Positions 14,840 through 21,305 of a stretch of 29,662 nucleotides of DNA are shown in pieces. Made by a program: the position numbers and the translations under genes. The notes under the pieces were generated by a model. That model searched no databases. It had not been told where the DNA came from and saw nothing but the letters and a program-made list of their open reading frames with translations. Every line of letters begins with the position of its first letter. Position 1 is the stretch's first letter. This DNA is from DATKPC01 sp035524275 (lineage in GTDB: Bacteria; Pseudomonadota; Gammaproteobacteria; Burkholderiales; Burkholderiaceae_F): the NCBI GenBank assembly GCA_035524275.1, contig DATKPC010000007.1, positions 1 to 29,662 on the forward strand, written 5' to 3'.

Positions 14840-15652
14840 ATGAAGTCGAAGATCGTTGGTACGACGCTGCCGGTGCTTGAAGTCGAGCTCGAACCGGGCG
14901 AGAAGATCATTTCGGAGCCGGGGCGCTTCTCGTGGATGAGCGCCCATGTCTCGCTCCAATCGACCGCGATGACGGCCGGGGCGCGCGGCATCTGGGGCGT
15001 GCTCGGGCGCGCGCTTTCGGGCGGCGGGCTGTTCATGAACGAGTACGAAGCCGGCGGCACGCCGGGACTCGTGGCCTTCGCGGCGAAGGTGCCCGGCGCG
15101 ATCAAGGACGTGCGCCTCGACGGCCGGCAGGCCTACATGGTTCACCGCCACGGCTTCCTGTGCGGGACGCCGGGCGTCGAACTGTCGATCGGCTTCCAGC
15201 AGTCGCTTGGCGCCGGCATCTTCGGCGGTGACGGCTTCGTCCTGGAAAAGCTCTCGGGAAGCGGCGAGGCTTGGGTCGAACTCGGCGGAGAAATCGTGAG
15301 CTACGACCTCGCGCCCGGCCAGGCGGTCCACGTGCATCCGGGCCATGTCGGCATGTTCGACGCGAGCGTCACCTTCGATCTCACGTTGATTCGCGGCATC
15401 AAGAATTTCTTTTTCGGCGGGGACGGACTTTTCATCGCGCGCCTGACCGGGCCCGGCAAGGTCTGGCTGCAGACGCTGACCATGCCGAACCTCGCGCACG
15501 CGCTGATGCCGTACCTCGACCGCGAAGGTGCGCCAAGCGGGCCGACCGTGGCCGGCGCCGGCGTCGGGGGCGCACTCGCTGGAACGCGCGGGGCCGTCGC
15601 CGGAGGCGTGATCGGATCGGTCCTCGGCGGGCTGCTCAGCGGCGACGAATAG
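14840..15652 (+). CDS. AIM24 / TIGR00266 family protein
   Basis: A 270-residue protein of the AIM24 family (TIGR00266), whose members have a double beta-barrel fold and an unknown biochemical function. Visible family features are PGEKIISEPGRFSWMSAHV, the glycine-rich GARGIWGVLGRALSGGGLF and GTPGLVAFAA, and the FFFGGDGLFIARLTGPGKVW segment with LQTL. The C-terminal tail (about 230-270) is a glycine/alanine-rich stretch that resembles a membrane-inserting segment. A GAAAGG Shine-Dalgarno site (14827-14832) precedes the ATG by seven bases, and TGCTAGGCT upstream (about 14792-14800) may be an extended -10 box. In yeast AIM24 is mitochondrial and affects membrane organisation; a similar role here is only a suggestion. 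Confidence 0.9.
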   Translation: MKSKIVGTTLPVLEVELEPGEKIISEPGRFSWMSAHVSLQSTAMTAGARGIWGVLGRALSGGGLFMNEYEAGGTPGLVAFAAKVPGAIKDVRLDGRQAYMVHRHGFLCGTPGVELSIGFQQSLGAGIFGGDGFVLEKLSGSGEAWVELGGEIVSYDLAPGQAVHVHPGHVGMFDASVTFDLTLIRGIKNFFFGGDGLFIARLTGPGKVWLQTLTMPNLAHALMPYLDREGAPSGPTVAGAGVGGALAGTRGAVAGGVIGSVLGGLLSGDE

Positions 15653-15850
15653 TTTCGCCTCGGGAGCGGCGCGGATGCGGCGCGCGCGGCCCCGTCCGAT
15701 CGACGCAAGCGCATGCCGTCTTCTTGGAATGGCGCGGCCCGATGTCGGGCAACGCGACGTCGGCACCCTATCGTCGGGAGATTCCCGGCCCGTCCCATCG
15801 GGGGCGGACCCGGCCGATTCCGATCGCGACGGTGCGTTGTCGAGCGCGTC

Positions 15851-16057
15851 ATGCCAGAACTCACATTCGAATGCCCCATCGTCGGCAAGATCGTGACGTT
15901 CTCGACGATCGAGCGTGTCGTCCATCCCGGCCTGCCGCCAGTCCAGCAGTACAAGTACTGCACGTCGATCGAGTCCTGTGGCATCGCCGATCGGTTCTTC
16001 TTCGGAGGCGGCTCGATCGACTGGGCGCGATGCCCGATGTACTCGCGGCTGAAATAG
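15851..16057 (+). CDS. Small cysteine-containing hypothetical protein (68 residues)
   Basis: A 68-residue protein starting MPELTFECPIVGKIVTFSTI and ending CPMYSRLK. I do not recognise a family. It has four cysteines (8, 37, 43 and 61), two of them as CP pairs, and an aromatic/glycine segment RFFFGGGSIDWARCP, which together suggest a small metal-binding or disulfide fold without a signal peptide. The start is at 15851 because the upstream part of the frame is basic and low in complexity. It stands alone between the AIM24 and the serine-hydrolase genes, with the same direction. The 193 bases upstream show no obvious promoter. The coding assignment is supported by its normal amino-acid composition, unlike nearby alternative frames. 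Confidence 0.6.
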   Translation: MPELTFECPIVGKIVTFSTIERVVHPGLPPVQQYKYCTSIESCGIADRFFFGGGSIDWARCPMYSRLK

Positions 16058-16252
16058 CCCGCAGCGACGGTCCGGCCCCGAACGGATGCCCGGTTACGGC
16101 CGATGACAAATGCGCCAGTGGGATACACGGCGTAACGATTTCGATCGATGACGGCATCGTCCGTTCATGGAATGCGGTGATCGTGATGCCTCGGCGACGC
16201 GATCCCCGCGGCGCCGGCGAATCCGCCTACGATCCCGCCTGCGGAGCCCACG

Positions 16253-17254
16253 ATGCGATGTCCTGCCGCCGTCCACCACGCCGTGACCATCGGGTTGCTG
16301 CTCGCCTGCGCCACGGCCACCGCAGCCGACATTCCGCTGCAACAACGGATCGCCGCCGTGCAGGCGACGGCGCGAGACGCCGTCGCCTGCGTTGCCGCGC
16401 AGCCTTTCTACTGGGAAATGGGCGATGCGACGCAATCGCTCGCAAGTGGCGCGGCAGGACGCGACGCGCCACGCCGTGATACGACGATGGCGATCGCGTC
16501 GGCATCGAAATGGATCTACGCCGCATTCGTCGTCGAGCAGCGCCACGGCCTCCTCACGGACGTCGACGTGGCGTACCTGACGTTCCAGAGCGGCTATTCG
16601 AGATTCCGTTTCTGCCGGCCGTCGCAGACGGTCGCGGCGTGCCAGCAAAGCCCGCTCAACGGCTTCGGTCGCATCGACGCATCGACCGTCGGCCGCTTCG
16701 ACTACAGCGGCGGGCACATGCAGAAGCACGCCTTGTCGATGGGGCTTGGCGCCCTCGACAACGACGGCCTCGGGCAGGCGATCCGCGGAGGGCTGGCGCC
16801 TCTGGGCATCACCTGGTCGTTCGACTACCGGCAGCCGCAACTCGCCGGCGGAGGTGCGACCAATGCCGCGGACTACGCGCGCTTCCTGCGCGCGTTGATG
16901 GACGGGACACTGAAGCTGGGCGGCCAGCTCGGGACGCATGCGGTTTGCACGAATCCGTCCGCCTGTCCGGACCAGGCGGTGAAGACGCCGATTCCATCGG
17001 TCGAGAACTGGCACTACTCGATCGGCCACTGGGTCGAGGATGACCCGCAGGTCGGCGACGGTTCGTTCAGCAGCCCCGGCGCGTTCGGGTTCTATCCATG
17101 GATCAGCGCTGACAAGCGAACGTACGGCCTTGTCGCGCGCGAGGACCATCGCGGCGTGCTCTCGACGGACGAGGCGCAGCGGCCGTCGATCGAGTCGGTG
17201 CAGTGCGGCCGGCAGATGCGCGCCGCATGGATGGACGGAGTCGCCAAGCCCTGA
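16253..17254 (+). CDS. Divergent serine hydrolase, beta-lactamase/penicillin-binding-like fold
   Basis: A 333-residue exported protein with a signal peptide (HHAVTIGLLLACATATAADI, cleavage near residue 25). ASASKWIYAA contains Ser83-x-x-Lys86, the SxxK nucleophile motif of the class C beta-lactamase/PBP-like family; DYSGGH (Tyr151-Ser152-Gly153) lies where the second motif (YxN) belongs, and FSSPGAFGFYPW lies where the third (KTG/HTG) belongs. The order and spacing fit, but motifs two and three are non-standard, so it may be an esterase, a D-amino peptidase or a non-catalytic relative. Several cysteines (in FCRP, AACQ, VCTN and ACPD) may form periplasmic disulfides. A GGAG ribosome site precedes the ATG, and TACGAT about 23 bases upstream could be a -10 box. 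Confidence 0.78.
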   Translation: MRCPAAVHHAVTIGLLLACATATAADIPLQQRIAAVQATARDAVACVAAQPFYWEMGDATQSLASGAAGRDAPRRDTTMAIASASKWIYAAFVVEQRHGLLTDVDVAYLTFQSGYSRFRFCRPSQTVAACQQSPLNGFGRIDASTVGRFDYSGGHMQKHALSMGLGALDNDGLGQAIRGGLAPLGITWSFDYRQPQLAGGGATNAADYARFLRALMDGTLKLGGQLGTHAVCTNPSACPDQAVKTPIPSVENWHYSIGHWVEDDPQVGDGSFSSPGAFGFYPWISADKRTYGLVAREDHRGVLSTDEAQRPSIESVQCGRQMRAAWMDGVAKP

Positions 17255-17288
17255 GGAGGCTGCGCCCCGGCGACAGGCGGGCGTCGAT

Positions 17289-17945
17289 TCACCCTCGCCG
17301 CGGCGGTGACTCCCAAGCCGGCAGGCTCCAGCCGGTCCAGAGCGCGACCGCGCGTGCGAGCGTGACGACCGCCGTCGTCGCGACGAGGCCGATCCACGGC
17401 GGGGCTCCGGCGCGCTGTGCCAGCACCAAAGCCCATCCGCCTGCGAACGAGCAGATCGCGTACGGACGATGGTCGCTGAATGCGCTTGGAATCTCGTTGC
17501 AGACGATGTCGCGCAGCACACCGCCGAACACCGCGGTGACGACTCCCATCAGCACGGCCACGATGGCGGGGAGCGATGCGTCGAGCGCGATCTGCGTGCC
17601 GACTGCCGTGAACAGCCCGAGCCCGACCGCGTCGGGCCATTGCATCGCCCGTTCCGTCGGCTCGAAGTGGCGGGCGCGAAGCCACGCCATCGCGCCGATG
17701 CAGACAGCGAGCAGCACCCAGACCCACTCGGCGTGTTCGACCCAGAAGAACGGTCGGCGGTCGAGCAGCACGTCGCGTAGCGTCCCGCCGCCGAACGCGG
17801 TGACGCCGGCGACGAAGCAGACGCCCACCGCGTCCATCCGCTTTCGCGCTGCGGCGAGCAGGCCGGACACGGCGAACGCGCCCGTGGCCATCGCCTCGAT
17901 GACGCGCTGCGCCTCGGACACCAGCAAGGTCTGCGTCGATGCCAT
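17289..17945 (-). CDS. TRIC-family cation channel protein (UPF0126/YicG type)
   Basis: A 218-residue membrane protein with seven hydrophobic segments made of an internal duplication: FAVSGLLAAARKRMDAVGVC and TAFGGGTLRDVLLDRRPFFW in the first half, TAVFGGVLRDIVCNEIPSAF in the second. The two 'GG.LRD' motifs and the glycine kinks are the hallmark of the trimeric intracellular cation channel family, of which the bacterial members (YicG, YadS) were formerly UPF0126. Some bacterial members have been proposed to move glycine or potassium; the substrate here is unknown. It converges on the serine-hydrolase gene with a 34-base gap and is separated by a repeat-containing gap from the chemoreceptor upstream. 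Confidence 0.92.
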   Translation of the reverse strand: MASTQTLLVSEAQRVIEAMATGAFAVSGLLAAARKRMDAVGVCFVAGVTAFGGGTLRDVLLDRRPFFWVEHAEWVWVLLAVCIGAMAWLRARHFEPTERAMQWPDAVGLGLFTAVGTQIALDASLPAIVAVLMGVVTAVFGGVLRDIVCNEIPSAFSDHRPYAICSFAGGWALVLAQRAGAPPWIGLVATTAVVTLARAVALWTGWSLPAWESPPRRG

Positions 17946-18081
17946 CCGGTTCCTCGATGCGGAAGGGCACGATTATGGTGCAAGCCTCGGGCCGGACGGG
18001 AGCGCCTGGAAGGATGATGATTCGGCGTTCGTGACGAGGCCGTACCTCGGAGCATCTGGGACAGATCAACTTCGCAACATC

Positions 18082-18221
18082 GGGGTCCCCATATCGGGGG
18101 TCCGAGCGTGCGCGGTCGCATGGGGGTCCGTCGACGCGCCGGCCGTCGTCGACGTCAAAGGCACATCGGACGCGGCATGGGGGAGCACGGACTCAAACAC
18201 GACCGCGCACGCTCCGACCCC
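18082..18221. repeat. REP-like inverted-repeat element between the TRIC and chemoreceptor genes
   Basis: In the 299-base gap, two 22-base arms (18097-18118 and 18200-18221) are inverted copies of each other with one mismatch. Each outer end reads GGGGTC[C/G]GAG, and the arms share a 15-base perfect core. They flank 81 bases that hold a further self-complementary CGTCGACG pair (18129-18136 and 18147-18154) and two partial copies of CATGGGGG. Another GGGGTCC-type half-site lies just outside (18082-18088). The outer motif resembles the ends of repeats linked to RAYT transposases. No transposase is present, so it would be a non-autonomous element. It could equally act as a terminator for the chemoreceptor. 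Confidence 0.6.
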
Positions 18222-18244
18222 AAACGTGCGCGCGGGATCTTCGC

Positions 18245-19795
18245 TCAGGCTGACGCAAGCTGAAACACGCTCATCGCCTCGGTGAGGCGCAGCGCTTGCG
18301 CCTTCAGGCTCTGCGCCGCCGCAGCGCCTTCCTCGACCAGCGCGGCATTCTGCTGCGTCACCGTGTCCATTTGCGTGATCGCCAGGCTGATCTGTCCGAG
18401 ACCGCTCGATTGCTCCATGGTGGCGCTGGTGATCTCGCCGATGAGGTCGGTCACCCGCTTCACCCGGGACACGATCTCGGCCATCGCTGCGCCGGCCTCG
18501 TGGACTTGGCCTCCGGCCGCCTCGACCCGTTGGACGCTCTCGCTGATCAGGCTCTTGATCTCGCGGGCAGCCTGCGCGGAGCGCTGCGCCAGGTTGCGGA
18601 CCTCGCTGGCAACGACCGCAAATCCGCGACCCTGCTCGCCGGCGCGTGCCGCTTCGACCGCGGCGTTCAGCGCCAGGATGTTGGTCTGGAATGCGATGCC
18701 GTCGATCACCGAGATGATGTCGGCGATCTTTCGACTGCTCGCGCTGATGCCTTCCATCGTCGCGACGAACTGACCGACCACCTCGCCGCCCTTCGTTGCC
18801 GCGTCGGTCGCGGAGGCGGCGAGCTCGTTGGCCTGCCTGGCGTTGTCGGCGTTGTGCTTGACCGTGGTCGTGAGTTCCTCCATCGAGGCAGCGGTCTCCT
18901 GCAATGAGCTCGCCTGCTCCTCGGTGCGCGACGACAGATCCTGGTTGCCCGAAGCGATTTGAGAACTTCCCGTCGCGACACCGTCCGCGCCCGTCCGGAC
19001 CGTCAAGACCGCCTCGCTCAAGCCATGCTGCATGTTGCCCAGCATCGCGAGCACGCTGAGCGGCGCCGCGTCGGCGACGCCAGGAATCGGCCGAAGGTCG
19101 CCGGCCGCAAAGCGCGAGACGACGCCGCACAGAACGGACGGTTCCGTCCCGAGCTGACCCAGTATGGCGCGCATCGTCAACACGCCCATCGTGGCGATCG
19201 CGAGGAAGGTCAGCAATCCGAGGCCCGCCATCAGCGCAATCGCCTGGCGCTTGGTCGACTGCGCCTCGTCGGCGCCTGCCTTGCCGAGCGTCTCGTTGTA
19301 CTTGCGGTGTTCGAGCATCAGCTCCCAGATCTTCGCGACCTTGGACTGGCCTCCAACAAGGAGGTCGCGCGCCTCCCCCTTCCTGCCCTGCTTGGACAGC
19401 GCAACGACGCCGTCCCTCAGGCGGTCGTACTCCTCGAGCGCCGCACGCTGCGCGTCGAGCAGCGACTTGTCCTTGTCGTCGGACAGCAAGGGCTCGTAGG
19501 CGTGCAGGGCGGCGGTGACGTTGGAGCGGGCTGCCGCAATCTGCTCTTCGATCTGCTGCTGTGCCTGGGGATCGGACTCGGCCAGGTGTTGCCAGACGAG
19601 GCTCCGGACCGATGCGATGCTGCTGAAGGCATCGTCGAGGACAAGGAGGCTCGGCACCGTGTTCTCGGTGCTGTAGCTGGCAGCCTCGAACATGTGCTCG
19701 CTCTTCCAGAGCGAAATACCGCTCGTCGCGACAATTCCAACCAGGGACAACGCAATCAGCAGTGCGAGACGGGCTTTGACGGACAGGGTGGACAT
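18245..19795 (-). CDS. Methyl-accepting chemotaxis protein with four-helix-bundle sensor
   Basis: A 516-residue chemoreceptor. A first membrane helix (about 7-27), a periplasmic region of about 160 residues of mostly helical, charged sequence resembling the 4HB_MCP sensor, a second membrane helix (about 190-212), a HAMP-like linker and a complete cytoplasmic signalling domain. The hairpin tip GIAFQTNILALNAAVEAARA (about 366-385) and GRGFAVVASEVRNLA are highly conserved for binding CheW and CheA. Methylation-type Glu/Gln segments (EEQASSLQETAASMEEL) are present. The C-terminus ends VFQLASA and lacks the NWETF pentapeptide that tethers CheR/CheB in E. coli receptors. The ligand cannot be predicted. 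It lies downstream of a broken cheR and a chimeric cheW on the same strand, 195 bases from the cheR end. Confidence 0.95.
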   Translation of the reverse strand: MSTLSVKARLALLIALSLVGIVATSGISLWKSEHMFEAASYSTENTVPSLLVLDDAFSSIASVRSLVWQHLAESDPQAQQQIEEQIAAARSNVTAALHAYEPLLSDDKDKSLLDAQRAALEEYDRLRDGVVALSKQGRKGEARDLLVGGQSKVAKIWELMLEHRKYNETLGKAGADEAQSTKRQAIALMAGLGLLTFLAIATMGVLTMRAILGQLGTEPSVLCGVVSRFAAGDLRPIPGVADAAPLSVLAMLGNMQHGLSEAVLTVRTGADGVATGSSQIASGNQDLSSRTEEQASSLQETAASMEELTTTVKHNADNARQANELAASATDAATKGGEVVGQFVATMEGISASSRKIADIISVIDGIAFQTNILALNAAVEAARAGEQGRGFAVVASEVRNLAQRSAQAAREIKSLISESVQRVEAAGGQVHEAGAAMAEIVSRVKRVTDLIGEITSATMEQSSGLGQISLAITQMDTVTQQNAALVEEGAAAAQSLKAQALRLTEAMSVFQLASA

Positions 19796-19929
19796 GGCGA
19801 GGCGACCAGGGGTAGAGGCCTGGAGATTAGGGGGGACTCCGGGGTCGCAAACGCGGAAATTCGGGCAGATTGTCCGGGCAATCCGTGAATCGGATGGCGC
19901 TACCCTGCGCGTACTGATCGCCGTCGCAG

Positions 19930-19964
19930 GCCGGCCCCCGTCGTGGATCAGGGCCGGGGCCGGC
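19930..19964. terminator. GC-rich hairpin after the truncated cheR
   Basis: GCCGGCCCC (19930-19938) and GGGGCCGGC (19956-19964) form a nine-base-pair stem with a 17-base loop. It lies 27 bases after the stop of the cheR remnant and before the chemoreceptor on the minus strand. No T tract, so a structural terminator is only possible. Confidence 0.4.
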
Positions 19965-19990
19965 AGGTCGCCGCTCCGGGGCAGCCCGCG

Positions 19991-20299
19991 CTACGCCGGC
20001 TGCCGCTCGACGAGTTCGAAGTGCGCCGGCTCGCGGTAGAAACAGCTCCCGTTGGTCGTCAGCAGGTCGACCGCAATGTCCCACTCGCAGGGCAGGCCTC
20101 CCTGCACCAGCGCCTCGACATACGCGTGCACCGACGGCAGGCCCAGGCGCGACGCGCGCATCTGAAGCCGGCTGGACACCAGCGTCTGCTTGCTCGGCCC
20201 GACCTGGATGCCGGAGAGATCCCGCAGTCGCCGACGCACCGACTCGTACGCCTTGTGCCCCAGCTGCAGCGGAACGGCGGAAGTTCCGAGGGGTGCCAT
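19991..20299 (-). pseudogene. cheR: Truncated CheR (N-terminal domain only)
   Basis: A 102-residue frame that matches only the start of CheR, the methyltransferase of chemoreceptors, which is normally about 270-290 residues. The visible parts are the N-terminal helical domain (YESVRRRLRDLSGIQVGPSK, then RLQMRASRLGLPSVHAYVEA) and the first strand of the catalytic domain (LLTTNGSCFYREPAHFELVE), including the 'TTN..xFYREP.HFE' motif. It then ends QPA-stop, and none of the three frames of the next 195 bases continues with the SAM-binding site. A TAAGG ribosome site lies before the ATG and the start is 10 bases after the chimeric cheW stop, so the gene is still placed as an operon member, but the enzyme should be inactive. 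A truncated but expressed receptor-binding fragment cannot be excluded. Confidence 0.8.
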
Positions 20300-20308
20300 C
20301 GCGAAGCC

Positions 20309-21079
20309 TTACCGCGCCACGGCGGCACCCACGCCCGGCGCCGTGCGCGCGCCCCCGCCGCGGTGCGCCAACTCTTCCATCGACAGCGCGCGACGTGTGT
20401 CCAGCAGCCGCAGAAAATGGTCGCCGTCGCGCACCAGGCCCGACAGGAAGTCCACTCGCATCCCGAGGCCGAGGCCCGGCACCGGCTCAATGGACCGCGC
20501 CTCCACCGAGCGCACCGCAGCCACCGAATCGACCATCAGTGCCACCAGCCGGTTGCCCGCCGGTTCGTCGAACGAGACGTCGACGATGATGATGCAGCCG
20601 CGCACGCTGCCGCGCGATTCGCCCACGTCGTCGGACAGCGAGCGCAGCCGTCCGGCCGAGGTCTTCAACTGCTCGACGGTCGCCAGCAGTTCGCGCTTGT
20701 CGTTAATCATCCGCTGAACCTGTGCCGCCAAGGGCGTCAGGCGCTGTTCGCACCCGGTCAGCAGTGTTGCCGCGTGCGGCTGCCGCTGCGCATCGACGTC
20801 GCCGCTGGCGAGCCCGGCCTGGTCCATGGCGTCGAGCATCGCGCGCAGGTCGGCGACGATCGGCAGCGTCCACGCGGCGGCCAGTCCGGCCGCCGAGGCC
20901 TGCGCGCCCCAGGCGCACAGCGCGGCGATGGACAGCAGCCACCGAAGTGGCTGCGTGCAAAGCACGACGGCCCGCCACGCGCGCAGCCGTCCGCGGGGGC
21001 CCGGCCCACCCGCGACCTGACCAATCTTCTTTAAAGATAGGGGGTACCCGGCGAGGCCGTTCAGGGGAAATGCCCGCAT
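20309..21079 (-). pseudogene. Chimeric MCP-like / CheW C-terminal protein, probably a deletion fusion
   Basis: A 256-residue frame with two unrelated halves. Residues about 40-65 are hydrophobic (LRWLLSIAALCAWGAQASAA), followed by helical sequence up to LLATVEQLKTSAGRLRSLSD, which resembles the start of an MCP-type signalling helix. At about residue 160 it switches to the second half of CheW: CIIIVDVSF, RLVALMVDSVAAV, IEPVPGLG, VDFLSGLV, LDTRRALSMEEL. The first half of CheW is missing, and so is the receptor hairpin tip. The simplest reading is a deletion that joined an upstream chemoreceptor gene to cheW. The frame is open for 256 codons and begins at an ATG with a strong AGGAAGGGGGG ribosome site, so the product may still be made. 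Confidence 0.62.
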
Positions 21080-21085
21080 TTCCCC
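21064..21085 (-). promoter_or_regulatory. Hairpin covering the start codon of the chimeric gene
   Basis: A perfect palindrome, GGGGAAATGC-CC-GCATTTCCCC on the plus strand, covers the ATG at 21079-21077 and part of its ribosome site. In the minus-strand RNA it would form a nine-base-pair stem with a four-base loop that contains or closes the start codon. Flanking TCAGG (21061-21065) and CCTGA (21091-21095) can add pairs. It could limit translation, or mark a recombination scar. Confidence 0.4.
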
Positions 21086-21230
21086 CCCTTCCTGAGGCCA
21101 TCGACCCCGCCGGAAGCCGGCTGGTCCGGCGATCGACGGGAAGCCGGCCAACCCTGGGGGCCTGCCGCGCGGACGACGGTCCGGCCCACGGGTTTCGTGC
21201 CGGTCGTTCTGAGGTGGGCAGGTCGAAAGG

Positions 21231-21259
21231 TTGATCAAATGACATAAAGACGGTATCTT
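21231..21259 (+). promoter_or_regulatory. Sigma-70 promoter for the copper oxidase operon
   Basis: TTGATC (21231-21236) and TATCTT (21254-21259) are separated by exactly 17 bases in an AT-rich island of about 70 bases, very unlike the rest of the window. A start near 21266 would give a 40-base leader. ACGGTA (21250-21255) and TACCGT (21285-21290) form an inverted repeat around the -10 box, a possible operator. Confidence 0.55.
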
Positions 21260-21305
21260 TTATATCGAACCTCCTTAAGAAAACTACCGTAAAGAAGGGG
21301 AAAAA

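Noticed and set aside
13694..15925. 743-codon minus-strand frame opposite the antiporter and AIM24 genes
   Set aside because: Composition dominated by Arg, Asp, His and Gln, typical of the antisense of GC-rich genes; the plus-strand genes have clear families.
16094..17521. 475-codon minus-strand frame opposite the serine hydrolase gene
   Set aside because: Shadow of the plus-strand gene, which has a signal peptide and the SxxK motif.
20703..21245. Minus-strand frame starting MSFDQPFDLPTSERPARN with TTAAGGAGG upstream
   Set aside because: The first residues look natural, but the ribosome-like site is about 24 bases from the ATG and the frame turns into Arg-rich shadow sequence over the chimeric cheW gene.
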